Source: Flavobacteriales bacterium (lineage in GTDB: Bacteria; Bacteroidota; Bacteroidia; Flavobacteriales_D; Crocinitomicaceae). Taken from it: a DNA stretch of 60,985 nucleotides. Both the position numbers and the translations under genes were made by a program. Numbering within the stretch: the first letter of the stretch is position 1; each line of letters opens with the position of its first letter. Of this stretch, positions 8,977 through 18,347 are shown piece by piece. A model generated the notes under the pieces. That model ran no database searches, was not told the DNA's origin, and saw nothing but the letters and a program-made list of their open reading frames with translations. Location: positions 1-60,985 of the forward strand of contig JABXHO010000023.1 in the NCBI GenBank assembly GCA_013373595.1, read 5' to 3'.

Positions 8977-8999
8977 GTGCTGGATTTTCAATCCTGCAC
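8977..8999. repeat. hairpin repeat, copy 3
   Basis: Identical to the other two copies but only 111 bp from copy 2, so it arose by a separate or partial duplication. Confidence 0.85.
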
Positions 9000-9101
9000 T
9001 ATCTCCATAGTTTACATTGTTCTTACTAAAACTTAAGTTGAATCTCAAACTTTAATCTTGCCCCGCTACAACCAATTCATAAAAATAAAGGCAAAAAAAG
9101 A

Positions 9102-9199
9102 GGGGTAAGCTACTCATATCGCACCGCTACAACCTCCTACCCTTGCTACGTTCCCGTCCTGGGGGATTAAGAGGGAGCTGGTCGTATAAGACTTACCCC
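9102..9199 (-). ncRNA. ffs: signal recognition particle RNA, small bacterial type (4.5S)
   Basis: Read on the minus strand, the 98-nt RNA starts GGGGTAAG and ends CTTACCCC, closing a long hairpin. The apex has the hallmarks of SRP domain IV: CCAGGACGGGAACGTAGCAA, that is an ACG/CGT stem with a GGAA tetraloop and the AGG / AGCA internal loop that binds Ffh. A T-run (minus strand of 9093-9099) follows the closing stem and serves as terminator. A TAATTTTG box lies 4 nt before the first G. The RNA targets membrane and secreted proteins with Ffh and FtsY. Only the 3' half is copied in the neighbouring repeats; those copies lack domain IV. Confidence 0.92.
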
Positions 9200-9203
9200 G
9201 CCG

Positions 9204-9211
9204 CAAAATTA
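9204..9211 (-). promoter_or_regulatory. -7 promoter box of ffs (TAATTTTG)
   Basis: TAATTTTG on the minus strand is followed by CGGC and then the first G of the paired SRP RNA end at 9199. This gives a local estimate of the start site: the fifth nucleotide after the box. Confidence 0.6.
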
Positions 9212-9278
9212 GTACTTTAATCCAATTCAGGAAATTATTTCGTAGAGAATTCCAACAAAAAATTTAAACATAAAAAAA

Positions 9279-9310
9279 GAGCATCAACCAACGAACTGTG
9301 GAAGATGCCC
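9279..9310 (-). terminator. terminator of the ferredoxin gene
   Basis: On the minus strand GGGCATC pairs with GATGCTC (one G-T pair) around an 18-nt loop and is followed by TTTTTTT (9272-9278). It lies 25 bp after the ferredoxin stop. Confidence 0.75.
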
Positions 9311-9334
9311 TTTAATGGTATCTTTTTACTTGAA

Positions 9335-9682
9335 TTACAAGTGCATAAAGTCTTTCTTAGCGAGTAATTCGTCTTCGGATTCACGGTAATCTGGATCGTC
9401 TACACAACAGTCAACAGGACATACTGCCGCACATTGTGGCTCATCATGGAAACCAACGCACTCCGTACATTTGTCCGTAGCGATGTAGTAAATGTCCATG
9501 TCAACAGGCTCATGATTGTCATCTGCCATCAATTCTTTTCCGTCCAATGTGGTAATCATTCCTGTTAGCGATGTACCGTCAGAATATTTCCACTCCGCTC
9601 CTCCTTCGTAGATTGCCGTATTCGGGCATTCTGGCTCGCAAGCTCCACAGTTTATACACTCATCTGTGATAATTATTGCCAT
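9335..9682 (-). CDS. 4Fe-4S dicluster ferredoxin
   Basis: 115 residues from ATG 9682 ([20 protein letters not shown]). The two cluster motifs are [12 protein letters not shown] near residue 9 and, after a long insertion, [20 protein letters not shown] near residue 72; the latter is the extended C-x2-C-x8-C-x3-C type of the YfhL/Alvin ferredoxins. It is a cytosolic low-potential electron carrier. The first ATG of the longer frame (9718) is rejected because the family begins at MAIII or similar. It is transcribed divergently from an acyl-CoA reductase gene, with -7 boxes for both genes in the 208-bp interval; a functional link is possible but unproven. Confidence 0.92.
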   Translation of the reverse strand: MAIIITDECINCGACEPECPNTAIYEGGAEWKYSDGTSLTGMITTLDGKELMADDNHEPVDMDIYYIATDKCTECVGFHDEPQCAAVCPVDCCVDDPDYRESEDELLAKKDFMHL

Positions 9683-9702
9683 GTGTCTCCAATTTTGTTC
9701 TG

Positions 9703-9710
9703 CAAATATA
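9703..9710 (-). promoter_or_regulatory. -7 promoter box TATATTTG for ferredoxin
   Basis: TATATTTG on the minus strand, 20 nt before ATG 9682. The short leader contains TTGGAGA, one of the few Shine-Dalgarno-like sites in the window. Confidence 0.45.
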
Positions 9711-9878
9711 CATAGCATAGATTACAATCTAAAGTGAATATTTTCTAAAATTCGGAGATACACTAAAATAGAATGGCTTTAGATTAGGAAACGATTTAGA
9801 ATTACGCCTGAAAGACTTGCTCATTCTTAAGAGATGAAAATATGATACTACTTCGTAGGAAAAATGATTGATTGAGAA

Positions 9879-9886
9879 TACTTTTG
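9879..9886 (+). promoter_or_regulatory. -7 promoter box TACTTTTG, 4 nt before GTG
   Basis: TACTTTTG followed by CGGT and the GTG start at 9891, giving a leaderless arrangement for the acyl-CoA reductase gene. Confidence 0.5.
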
Positions 9887-9890
9887 CGGT

Positions 9891-10934
9891 GTGAAACAGA
9901 AAGAAATAGTTAGCGGCTTTGTACAGTTGGGGAAACTGATGTGTGCTCTCGGGGAAAACGAGGACTGGAAGGATTTCAATATTGGTGTAACGGAATCAGA
10001 ATACGAACAACTTCAGGGAATCATTAATCGACAGGTTGCCTATAATGGTTGGTTCACAAAAGAAAATGTTCGAAAGTCATTGTTGAACCTCGGATTGCAG
10101 CTTACGGAGGAGAAGTTAACTGCATGGACGTCGAATTATGGTTTTTCAACAGATCCAAAACGAGTTGGGATCATCATGGCGGGGAATATACCGTTGGTTG
10201 GATTTCACGATTTCTTGTGTGTGTTGATCGCTGGGCATATTGCTGTTGCCAAACTCAGTTCAAACGATAAGACGCTACTTCCAGCGTTGGCACAACATCT
10301 TGTGGAATTCAGTCCTGGACTAAAAGATCGAATTGAGTTTAGCACGGGAAGGATAGGAAAGATCGATGCTGTGATTGCTACGGGAAGTAATAATTCGATC
10401 AAGTATTTCGAAGAGTATTTTGGAAAGTACCCGCACATTTTTAGAAAGAATAGAACGTCTGTTGCTGTTTTGGATGGAACGGAAGAACCCGAACACTTAC
10501 GCCGTCTCGGTGAAGATATTTTTGCCTATTTCGGACTCGGATGTCGCAATGTTTCGCACTTATTTGTTCCAGAATCGTTTGAGTTGAATCGTTTTTTTGA
10601 GGCAATTGTTGATCATGGAGAAATCATTCATAATAATAAGTACGGAAATAACTATGACTACCAACGAGCAGTTTACTTGATGAATCAAATCCCATTGTTG
10701 GATAATAATTTTGTCTTGCTTCGCGAATCGTCTGATTTGTTTTCGCCTCTCGCAATGCTGCACTTTGAGCGGTATTCAGATCTTAATGAGGTGAAAGAAC
10801 GATTGGAACGTGAAGCTGAAAATATTCAAGTGGTCGTAGGGAAAGAATTTGAAGCGTTTGGCTCTGCCCAGTGTCCTTCACTTTCAGATTACGCGGACGG
10901 TGTTGACGTAATGTCTTGGCTTGAAACGATATAA
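9891..10934 (+). CDS. acyl-CoA reductase, LuxC family
   Basis: 347 residues from GTG 9891. The protein has the aldehyde-dehydrogenase-like fold of the LuxC/acyl-CoA reductase family (PF05893): RVGIIMAGNIPLVGFHDFL for nucleotide binding near residue 91, ATGSNNSIKYF near 163, and FGLGCRNVSHLF with the likely catalytic Cys218. It should reduce a fatty acyl-CoA or acyl-thioester to an aldehyde with NAD(P)H in the cytosol. Bioluminescence partners (luxA, luxB, luxD, luxE) are absent, so in this lineage it probably serves another lipid or secondary pathway. It is divergent from a ferredoxin gene. Confidence 0.85.
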   Translation: MKQKEIVSGFVQLGKLMCALGENEDWKDFNIGVTESEYEQLQGIINRQVAYNGWFTKENVRKSLLNLGLQLTEEKLTAWTSNYGFSTDPKRVGIIMAGNIPLVGFHDFLCVLIAGHIAVAKLSSNDKTLLPALAQHLVEFSPGLKDRIEFSTGRIGKIDAVIATGSNNSIKYFEEYFGKYPHIFRKNRTSVAVLDGTEEPEHLRRLGEDIFAYFGLGCRNVSHLFVPESFELNRFFEAIVDHGEIIHNNKYGNNYDYQRAVYLMNQIPLLDNNFVLLRESSDLFSPLAMLHFERYSDLNEVKERLEREAENIQVVVGKEFEAFGSAQCPSLSDYADGVDVMSWLETI

Positions 10935-10977
10935 ATAGTCTTTTTTTTCTGTAAGAACAATTTCAATTTCGTATATT

Positions 10978-10985
10978 TAAGTTTG
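10978..10985 (+). promoter_or_regulatory. -7 promoter box TAAGTTTG
   Basis: TAAGTTTG lies 25 nt upstream of ATG 11011 of the PAS/SpoIIE gene. Confidence 0.4.
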
Positions 10986-11010
10986 TTCTAATAATTTTCT
11001 ACACTAGATT

Positions 11011-12960
11011 ATGAAAACGCTTTCAGAGCGATCGGTATTCGCTGATTACTTAATTAAGAACTCCATCGACTTCATTGGTGCTGCTGATGAGAACGGAGAT
11101 ATTATTGAGTATAACCCAGCTGCTTTGAGGGCATTTGGCTACACCTTGGATGAAATTAAGCGTGTTCCCGTGCGCGAGCTGTATGCCAACGAAGAAGATT
11201 ATATCAGGGTAACAACAGCGCTTGATAAATATGGGAAATTCGTTGGGGAAGTCCGAAACAAACGAAAGAATGGAGAAGAATTCATTTGTTTTTTGTCGGC
11301 AAACGTGCTCTGTGATGATGACGGGAATACCCTCGGCGTGATGGGCGTTTCTCACGATATCTCCTTGGAAAAGGAATTGGCCAGAAAGCTCGAAATTCAG
11401 AATGAGAAAAATGTTCAACTCTTGGAAGAATTCAGTGCGCTTTCGCGTATTGCGACGAATGTGACCAATGGAGTTGTCCTCACAGACCCAGAAGGTCGCA
11501 TAAAATGGTGCAACGAAAGCTTTCAACGTATTTCTGGATTTTCCACCGAGGAACTAATTGGTTACCGTCCGAGCGAAATTTTTCCAGTGCCTCACTTTTT
11601 TCGCGACGAGTTTGATGAATTGATCGAAAATGCTCCGCTGCTTGAAGATGCAGTGCAAATTCCACACTATCGAAAGAATGGAGAATTGTATTGGCTGCTA
11701 GTAGAATCGACGCCTGTGTACAACGACGAAGGAAAAATGGTCGAAATTATTGAGGTATGTACCGAAATTACGGCTCAAAAGAATGCTGAAATTGCCTTGG
11801 CAGAAAGCGAAGCGAATTTTAGACAGATGTCGGAAACAATCGAGGATGTCTTCTTTTTATACGGTGTACAGGATGAAGAATACGAGTACATCAGTCCAAA
11901 TTCAACCCAATTGATGGGAGCTTCACCAGACTTTTTCTATGAAGGGAATAACTATTCGCAACAATATATTCACGAAGAGGACCGTCATTTGGTCAGAAAA
12001 GGGAGAATGGAAATTGCGAACGGACATCCATACGATGCAGAATTCCGAATTTTGATAAATGACGAAGTGCGATGGTTGAAGGAACGTGTTTTTCCCATTC
12101 GAAATGAATTCGGAGAGGTGATAAAAGGTTCTGGAGTGGTGTCTGATATTACACGATTGAAACGTGACCGAGAACTGATTGATGCACAGAATAAAAACAT
12201 TGCGGAAAGTATCACTTACGCGCACCACATTCAGCGATCTACCTTGCAGGATGAACAGGATGTCTACAATATCTTCCCAGAATCTTTCCTGTTTTTCAAG
12301 CCGAAAGGTGAGTTGAGTGGAGATTTTTACCTGATGGAACATGTCGTTACGGACAAAAAGGAGCGACTTCCTGTATTTGTAGTAGCTGATTGTACAGGAC
12401 ATGGTGTTCCTGGGGCCATTTTGAGCATATTATGCATCAGTTTGATTCGTCAAACACTGACACACAAGCGCATCAATTCGCCTGCTGAAGCATTGGATGC
12501 AGTTCGAAATAATCTCGGTAAACTCTTTCAACCAGGAGAGACGAAGCGCGTGAAGGATGGAATGGACGTCGGTTTTTGTGTGGTTCATGAAGACTTAGGA
12601 CAAGTTCGCTTCTCGGGCGCTAAAATGAACGCGCATTTGCTCCGTGATGGTAGATGGATCGAGTTGAAAGGATCGAAGCAACACGTTGGTTACAGCGAAA
12701 CGCCGGAGCCATTCAATAATGTAATTTTCAATTACGAAAAAGGTGACTATTTGTACTTGTTTACCGACGGATATGTTGATCAGTTCGGAGGAGGGAAGAA
12801 TAAGAAGTACCTCAAAAAGAGATTGCTTCGTTTCTTAGCATCCATCGTCAGTGAACCCATTCAAGTTCAACGCGAATTGGTTGATTTAGAATTCCATTCT
12901 TGGAAAGGTGACGAAGAACAAACCGATGATATCTGCTTGTTTGGAGTGAAATTACCTTAA
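11011..12960 (+). CDS. PAS-domain sensor with SpoIIE-type PP2C phosphatase
   Basis: 649 residues without membrane segments. Three PAS/PAC units can be read: about 8-125 ([20 protein letters not shown]), 140-255 ([20 protein letters not shown]) and 265-385 ([20 protein letters not shown]). A short helical linker ([20 protein letters not shown]) joins a C-terminal PP2C/SpoIIE domain with GELSGDF and [16 protein letters not shown], whose Asp and Gly residues bind Mn/Mg. It should dephosphorylate a serine/threonine phosphoprotein, classically an anti-anti-sigma factor, in response to a small-molecule or redox signal. No STAS or HPK partner is encoded next to it. It ends in a stop shared with the convergent gene. 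Confidence 0.88.
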   Translation: MKTLSERSVFADYLIKNSIDFIGAADENGDIIEYNPAALRAFGYTLDEIKRVPVRELYANEEDYIRVTTALDKYGKFVGEVRNKRKNGEEFICFLSANVLCDDDGNTLGVMGVSHDISLEKELARKLEIQNEKNVQLLEEFSALSRIATNVTNGVVLTDPEGRIKWCNESFQRISGFSTEELIGYRPSEIFPVPHFFRDEFDELIENAPLLEDAVQIPHYRKNGELYWLLVESTPVYNDEGKMVEIIEVCTEITAQKNAEIALAESEANFRQMSETIEDVFFLYGVQDEEYEYISPNSTQLMGASPDFFYEGNNYSQQYIHEEDRHLVRKGRMEIANGHPYDAEFRILINDEVRWLKERVFPIRNEFGEVIKGSGVVSDITRLKRDRELIDAQNKNIAESITYAHHIQRSTLQDEQDVYNIFPESFLFFKPKGELSGDFYLMEHVVTDKKERLPVFVVADCTGHGVPGAILSILCISLIRQTLTHKRINSPAEALDAVRNNLGKLFQPGETKRVKDGMDVGFCVVHEDLGQVRFSGAKMNAHLLRDGRWIELKGSKQHVGYSETPEPFNNVIFNYEKGDYLYLFTDGYVDQFGGGKNKKYLKKRLLRFLASIVSEPIQVQRELVDLEFHSWKGDEEQTDDICLFGVKLP

Positions 12961-13832
12961 CTTACGAGTAGTTCATACGCCTTTTGAATCTGCACGAATC
13001 GTTCTTCTGCAATTTCTTGTTGCTCTTTACTGTGCGTAGCAAAACGATCGGGGTGATGTACTTTGGCCAAGCTACGATACGCTTTTTTGATTTCATCTGG
13101 TGATGCATTCACGGAAACACCCAGAATTTTCGCCGCTTTTTCTCGTCGGTATTCCCGTTGCGACTTCGTGGGTTGGCTTCGCTTGAATTGATCACGATAC
13201 GCGTCTTCATACTTCGAATACATCGCCATGATACTGTCAAAATCCTTCTTAGAAATATCCAATAAATCCGATAACTGAATAAGAAACTGCTTTTCCTTCG
13301 GATTAATACTTCCATCCACGGCACTCAATCCTGCTAGAAAATAAATCAATTGCGAACGCTGTGAAACAGAACGAAGGTGATGCTTAAGCCAAGGTGTTAT
13401 CGTTCCTAGTTTTACGGGATTCTGAAAGGAGCCACTTAACGCACGCATGAAGTCGGTATCCGATTCCGTAAAGTGTTGTTCAAAGTAGCGATGCAGGTAT
13501 CCCATCTTGTTCTTGAGGTCATCTTGATCTTTCCGAAGCATAAGTCCTCCTAATCGAATGTAGGCTTCCAGTAATGCATCTTCCGAGTACTTCTGCTTCG
13601 AATTAAAAATACCTGAGTTCCAGCTTTCCAAGGCTTTATTGTATTGATACTTTGAGTAAAGAATATACCCGATTCCACCACCAAAAAACATCAGGAAAAC
13701 ATGAAATCCTTGGTTTAGCAAAAGATCATCGTAGCCCACAACTTCATCAACTCCATATTTCGTAATAAAAGACAGGATAATGACTGCCAAGAATAGGCAC
13801 AAAAAGTAGAGGGATGTATTGGAGAATTTCAT
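12957..13832 (-). CDS. TerB-like and J-domain membrane protein (DjlA type)
   Basis: 291 residues. Two N-terminal membrane helices (about 7-25 and 44-62) are followed by a TerB-like helical domain (about 85-205, including [19 protein letters not shown]) and a C-terminal J domain with the diagnostic HPD in AKVHHPDRF. DjlA-type proteins recruit DnaK to the inner membrane. Here there are two hydrophobic segments instead of the single anchor of enterobacterial DjlA. The last codon overlaps the stop of the PAS/SpoIIE gene on the other strand, and the gene begins 1 bp after the GH92 stop, so it may be co-transcribed with it. Confidence 0.85.
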   Translation of the reverse strand: MKFSNTSLYFLCLFLAVIILSFITKYGVDEVVGYDDLLLNQGFHVFLMFFGGGIGYILYSKYQYNKALESWNSGIFNSKQKYSEDALLEAYIRLGGLMLRKDQDDLKNKMGYLHRYFEQHFTESDTDFMRALSGSFQNPVKLGTITPWLKHHLRSVSQRSQLIYFLAGLSAVDGSINPKEKQFLIQLSDLLDISKKDFDSIMAMYSKYEDAYRDQFKRSQPTKSQREYRREKAAKILGVSVNASPDEIKKAYRSLAKVHHPDRFATHSKEQQEIAEERFVQIQKAYELLVS

Positions 13833-13833
13833 G

Positions 13834-16800
13834 CTACTTTAAAATCAATTCGTCCACAAACAACCAAGTATCGTTTCCGTTTCCAAGGTGCCATTCTGGA
13901 CATTTCCCTGAATTTTTTACAGTAATTCTGATCTTTTTGAATTTTTCCGAAGCATTCAATTTCGCTGTGCTTATGACTTTATGTGGTGCCATTTCCGACG
14001 CTGACTCTGCTGCGAACGATTCACTTCCAATTTGAGTGAAATTGACCCCATCCGTCGATCCTTCGTAAATGATTTCTTTGGGTAAGAAAATCCACGATTT
14101 CATATCCGACATACAACCGATGCCCACTTCAGATAGCGATCGGCCTCCACGAAAAGAAACTTCCACCACGATATCCTGAGCCCAGTATCCTTGCCAATCG
14201 CCCGTACGGAATTCGTTTCCTCCTGAAATACCATCAATCAATGCAAAATCGCCGCCTGCAGCATACTGATTGGAATATTCGGAGAAGAGTTTCAATGAAA
14301 TGGAATTGTCACGCTTCACAAAGTCGTTGCGTACATTCGTACTGAAATAGCCATCTTTCCATCCTCTCGCTTGAATGGTGGTGTTTTCCTTGATGGTGAA
14401 AGGCCCAGTGTATTTCGTTGCCGTTAAACTTCCATCGGGAATGGAACCGTCCAAAGTGTAGTAAATGTCTACTTCATCATCGAACAAAACGCCGAGCGAA
14501 ATTTCCATTTCATCGTCGAATACGCGTTTTTCTTGCTCAATGAAAGGAACAGGAACGAATTTTTCGGTCACCTTGGAAACGGTAGGAGCGTGCGGCAATG
14601 AATTACGCGCGTAATTTGGCTTGTTGTCCATCACAATCGTCAGTTCTCCACCGGCTAAGATTGCTTCGTGCGAAATATAGTTTTGCTCCAATTCTTTTCC
14701 GTTAAGCTGAATAGATGAAATGTATTTGTTGAATGGTGAGTTGTTTTTAGTTTGAATGGTAAAAGAATTGCCGTTTTCAAGGTGGATGGTTGCTTTTTCC
14801 ATTATTGGACGACCAATTTCATAATACGGATTTCCAGGAGCAATTTGATAGATTCCCATCGAGCTCAAAACGTACCACGATGACATTTGGCCACAGTCTT
14901 CATTTCCAGACAATCCATCGGGTTCTGTCGAATACATTTCTTTCATGATTCGATCAAGGTAGTGCTGAGTTTTGTCGGGAGAGTTTGTGTAGTTGTACAA
15001 ATACGCCATGTGATGCGATGGTTCATTTCCATGCGCGTATTGTCCGATCAATCCTGTGATGTCCACTTGGTGCCTTCCTGATAAGTTAGATTCAGTAGTG
15101 AACAAGCGATCCAACCACATTTCGAGTGAATCTTTTCCTCCAAGCAAATCGGTGAGAACTCCTACGGCATGCGGAGCATACAAGGAATATTGCCAACTGT
15201 TAGCTTCCGTATAGTTGAAATTGACCTCGGCTGGATCAAAAGGACTGAACCATTGTCCTGCACGACGCGCGCGCATGAATTTTGTAGAGGGATCAAACGC
15301 ATTGATGAAATTTAAGCTTCGCTTTTCGTAGCGTTTAATCAGTTGGTTATCTGGATTTTGTCCCAGTTTAGCGAATTGCGCAATACAGAAATCGTCGTAC
15401 GCGTATTCGAGTGCTTTGGAAACAGATTCAGGTTCACTTCCGAGATCAATAAATCCTCTTCGTCCAAAGCTTTCTTTTCCAAATTCATCAAAATTGGACG
15501 TAGCGACCATCATGTCCAAGAACTTCTGGTAATCAATTGTACGATCAGATGTTCTTCCCAATCCCTTCGCGTAGGCATCAGCAATAACGGAAACGCTGTG
15601 GTAACCGATCATGCATTCCGTTTCATTGGCAGCTAACTCCCAAACAGGCAAATCTCCTCCTTGATCAAACTGACGTTCGAAGGTGTTGAGGAAATCAAGT
15701 GTTCGGTCTTGCTGCACCAAAGTGAATAATGGATGTGTTGCTCGATAGGTATCCCAAAGTGAGAAAACGGTGTAGTTTTTTCCCTCGGAGTCGGATAGTT
15801 GATGAATTTCATTGTCTCTTCCGCGGTAGCGCCCGTCTACATCACTGAATAGGTTAGGGGCGAGGAATGAGTGGTAGAGCGCAGTGTAAAAGGTAATTAT
15901 CGTTTCGCGATCTTTCGAATAGAAGTCAACACGACCAAGTTCCTTGTCCCATTTCTGGGTAACCTCCGCTCGTAGTCGATTGAAGTTCCAGTCAGCAATT
16001 TCCTGCTCAACGTTCTTTTTCGCTCCAGCTTGATCAACTCCAGAAATTCCTACTTTCAGCAATACTTTGGAAGTTCCTTTCGGGAAAATCAGTAGGAGTT
16101 TGTGTTTTCCATCCTTTTTTACTTTTCGAACCTTTTGAAAAGGAATGTCTGTTTCTAAATGAAAGTAGAAATGTTGTTCTGTGGCCCACGCTTGAGAAGT
16201 ACGAAAACCTTGAATGGTGTTTTTATCAATGACATCAAAACCTGCATCAAGCACGCGATCACGATGATCCAAGTCGAATAGGATAAAGCGTTTTCCATCA
16301 GGATCGTTGAACGTGTATTCATGCATGCCGCTTCGTTCGCTCACGGTTAAGCGAACATCGATGTCTTCTTCAATCAATTTTACGTCGTAGTATCCAGGCT
16401 TCGCATTTTCTTGATCATGCGAGAATGAAGATCCGTAACCTTTTTCCGTCAAATAACCTGGTTCCAGTTTTGGACTACCAGATTGTGGCACAATCAGCAA
16501 ATCACAGTAATCGGGAACACCCGTGCCGCTCAAATGCGTATGACTAAACCCGTAAATAACCGAGTCAGAATAGTGATATCCCGAGCAGCCATCCCAACCT
16601 TCGTAACGCGTATCAGGGCTCAATTGAATCATTCCAAAAGGAGCGGTTGCACCCGGATAGGTGTGCCCATGTCCTCCCGTCCCAATGAAGGGATTAACAT
16701 ACAAAGACTTCGAGATTTGTCTCACCTGTGCGTCTCGATTGAAATGTTTCTTTCGAGCATCTTGCGCACGGCGTAATTCATCGATTTGTCCAAAAGAATG

Positions 16801-16842
16801 CAACACGAGGAAACACGAGAGAAGCGTCAGAAATTTGTTCAT
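13834..16842 (-). CDS. GH92 family glycosidase (alpha-mannosidase-like), secreted
   Basis: 1002 residues from ATG 16842 ([19 protein letters not shown], a signal peptide); a start at 16857 is possible. The GH92 signatures are [43 protein letters not shown] and [14 protein letters not shown], which include the calcium and acid residues of exo-alpha-mannosidases. After about residue 760 come a chitobiase C-terminal-like beta domain ([19 protein letters not shown]) and an F5/8C-like carbohydrate-binding domain at the end. It should trim alpha-linked mannose from glycoproteins or glycans in the periplasm or outside. No other glycan-degrading genes are near it, so it is not part of a visible utilisation locus. 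Confidence 0.92.
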   Translation of the reverse strand: MNKFLTLLSCFLVLHSFGQIDELRRAQDARKKHFNRDAQVRQISKSLYVNPFIGTGGHGHTYPGATAPFGMIQLSPDTRYEGWDGCSGYHYSDSVIYGFSHTHLSGTGVPDYCDLLIVPQSGSPKLEPGYLTEKGYGSSFSHDQENAKPGYYDVKLIEEDIDVRLTVSERSGMHEYTFNDPDGKRFILFDLDHRDRVLDAGFDVIDKNTIQGFRTSQAWATEQHFYFHLETDIPFQKVRKVKKDGKHKLLLIFPKGTSKVLLKVGISGVDQAGAKKNVEQEIADWNFNRLRAEVTQKWDKELGRVDFYSKDRETIITFYTALYHSFLAPNLFSDVDGRYRGRDNEIHQLSDSEGKNYTVFSLWDTYRATHPLFTLVQQDRTLDFLNTFERQFDQGGDLPVWELAANETECMIGYHSVSVIADAYAKGLGRTSDRTIDYQKFLDMMVATSNFDEFGKESFGRRGFIDLGSEPESVSKALEYAYDDFCIAQFAKLGQNPDNQLIKRYEKRSLNFINAFDPSTKFMRARRAGQWFSPFDPAEVNFNYTEANSWQYSLYAPHAVGVLTDLLGGKDSLEMWLDRLFTTESNLSGRHQVDITGLIGQYAHGNEPSHHMAYLYNYTNSPDKTQHYLDRIMKEMYSTEPDGLSGNEDCGQMSSWYVLSSMGIYQIAPGNPYYEIGRPIMEKATIHLENGNSFTIQTKNNSPFNKYISSIQLNGKELEQNYISHEAILAGGELTIVMDNKPNYARNSLPHAPTVSKVTEKFVPVPFIEQEKRVFDDEMEISLGVLFDDEVDIYYTLDGSIPDGSLTATKYTGPFTIKENTTIQARGWKDGYFSTNVRNDFVKRDNSISLKLFSEYSNQYAAGGDFALIDGISGGNEFRTGDWQGYWAQDIVVEVSFRGGRSLSEVGIGCMSDMKSWIFLPKEIIYEGSTDGVNFTQIGSESFAAESASEMAPHKVISTAKLNASEKFKKIRITVKNSGKCPEWHLGNGNDTWLFVDELILK

Positions 16843-17027
16843 AGTATGGGATTTCATAATCTGCTATTCAAAGGTGCGAAATCTTGAGCAAAATTCAGGA
16901 CGATTGTGCACAATAGTCAATTGGTTAGAAATCCAAGTTGGTGCAGAAATGCCCACCGTGTTAATCTTTGTTAGAAGATGAAAGTGTTTGAATTCATTTC
17001 GATATTTTGGCACTCGATTGACTGTTT

Positions 17028-18341
17028 ATGAAACGTACATACCAACCGTTCTATTTTGTATTTTCCCTGATTGTACTTTATTCGTGCGCCTCTCCGAAGG
17101 AGATGAAAATCGTTCAAAAGAATGCTGTAATAGCACTTCCTGATGATCTTACGGAGTTGTCTGGCGATGATTTTTCTCCGATAATGGAATCACTTGAATC
17201 TGCGAAAATAATTGGCGTAACAGAGTGTGTACATGAAATGGCCGAACCTTTCTACTTCAGAAATGCATTGATTAAACGTTTGGTTACGGAACAGAAAATA
17301 GGAGCCATTGCAATAGAGTCGGGTTTTTCTGAATCGCGTTTGTGCTACGATTTTATTCTCGGGAAGGATATTTCCTTGGATAGCGTGATGAACAATGGCT
17401 TTTCATGTATGTTTGAAACGATTGATGCCAACAGAGAGCTGTTGCTGTGGTTGAGAAACTACAATTCGAACAAGTCACCTGAAGAACAAGTACATTTTTA
17501 CGGTTTTGACGTTCCAGGATGTCCACCCAATCCATTTTTGGAGGATGCGTATGCGGGATTTGACTATGTATTTGATTACCTGAATGAGGTAAATCCCTTG
17601 ATGTCGAAACAGTTTCAGGAGAAGATTGATGTCTACAGAAAGTACTTAAAAATAGAACCAAATCCGACGGAAGAAACGGTCGACTATCAAGATCTTGATT
17701 CAGCAGGGTGGGAAAACCTTGAACATCTTCTGAAGGAATTGGAAACGGAATTTATCGCAAACAAGATGGAGTTTGTGCATGCATCATCCGAGTTAGATTA
17801 TCAATGGGCGTTTCGTTCGGTTTCGAATGCGCGGGCAAATGTGAATTTCTTGAGGTCGATTGGCAATTCAGATTATACGTATGATGTTCGCGACTGTGGG
17901 CAATTTGAAAATGTTCAATGGATTCAGAAAAAAGAAGGTAAGAAGCGGCTCTTGCTTTTTGCACACAGTGTCCACTTAATGAAGGAAATCCACAGTGATA
18001 ACCCAGCGGTTCTAGCACATCCAATGTGTGGTGAATATTTGGGTGAAGAATACGGCGATGATTACGTAGTAATCGGGAATTTCTATAGGAAACTTGATTG
18101 GTTGGACGGCGATCCACTTGAACTAGAGGAGGGAGCGTTGGGAGTTGATCTGTCGAAATTGGGAAGCAAGAATTACCTGATAAACGTAGATGATCTTAGT
18201 GAAGACTGGAAGAAAGAGTGGTTCATTCGAAACTTAAACTCTGGAGATGAATTATTGACTGATCTCGATAAATCGGTGGATATCATTTATTTCAACGACA
18301 CCCAAACAACGCTTTTTCGTTACGAAGAGGATGAAAAGTAG
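17028..18341 (+). CDS. erythromycin-esterase-like lipoprotein
   Basis: 437 residues with a lipoprotein signal (MKRTYQPFYFVFSLIVLYSC). The order of motifs follows the erythromycin esterase family (PF05139): GVTECVHEMAE for the Glu and His of the active site, IAIESGF, ETIDANRELLLWLRNYN, YGFDVPG, RDCGQFENVQWI and LLLFAHSVHLMKE. Classical Ere enzymes open macrolide lactone rings in the cytosol; a lipid-anchored form is likely to act on another ester or lactone in the envelope. The gene stands alone and ends 6 bp from the convergent ROK gene. Macrolide resistance should not be assumed. Confidence 0.8.
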   Translation: MKRTYQPFYFVFSLIVLYSCASPKEMKIVQKNAVIALPDDLTELSGDDFSPIMESLESAKIIGVTECVHEMAEPFYFRNALIKRLVTEQKIGAIAIESGFSESRLCYDFILGKDISLDSVMNNGFSCMFETIDANRELLLWLRNYNSNKSPEEQVHFYGFDVPGCPPNPFLEDAYAGFDYVFDYLNEVNPLMSKQFQEKIDVYRKYLKIEPNPTEETVDYQDLDSAGWENLEHLLKELETEFIANKMEFVHASSELDYQWAFRSVSNARANVNFLRSIGNSDYTYDVRDCGQFENVQWIQKKEGKKRLLLFAHSVHLMKEIHSDNPAVLAHPMCGEYLGEEYGDDYVVIGNFYRKLDWLDGDPLELEEGALGVDLSKLGSKNYLINVDDLSEDWKKEWFIRNLNSGDELLTDLDKSVDIIYFNDTQTTLFRYEEDEK

Positions 18342-18347
18342 AACAGG

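Larger units (their letters stand above)
8466..9090. repeat. mosaic direct-repeat block next to the SRP RNA gene
   Basis: A unit of about 270 bp starting CACGCGAAGACG at 8466 recurs at 8736 with scattered differences (shared text includes GACTTTTTCGGGAGAAAA and GAGGATCTTGCTTA). Each copy ends in a segment matching the 3' half of the SRP RNA gene (CTACTCATATCGCACCGC at about 8839-8856; a diverged form at about 8566-8584), followed by a hairpin element. A third partial unit (hairpin at 8977 and the following CATAGTTTACATTGTTCTTA) leads into the real RNA gene. No transposase is nearby, so the expansion looks like local duplication. Confidence 0.85.

Noticed and set aside
8596-8999. Possible CRISPR array
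   Set aside because: Only three copies, very uneven spacing (270 and 111 bp), the copies are hairpins inside a larger duplicated unit, and no cas gene is present.
17353-18117. Long antisense frames opposite the erythromycin-esterase-like gene
   Set aside because: They mirror the codon structure of the plus-strand gene and have no signal or domain of their own.
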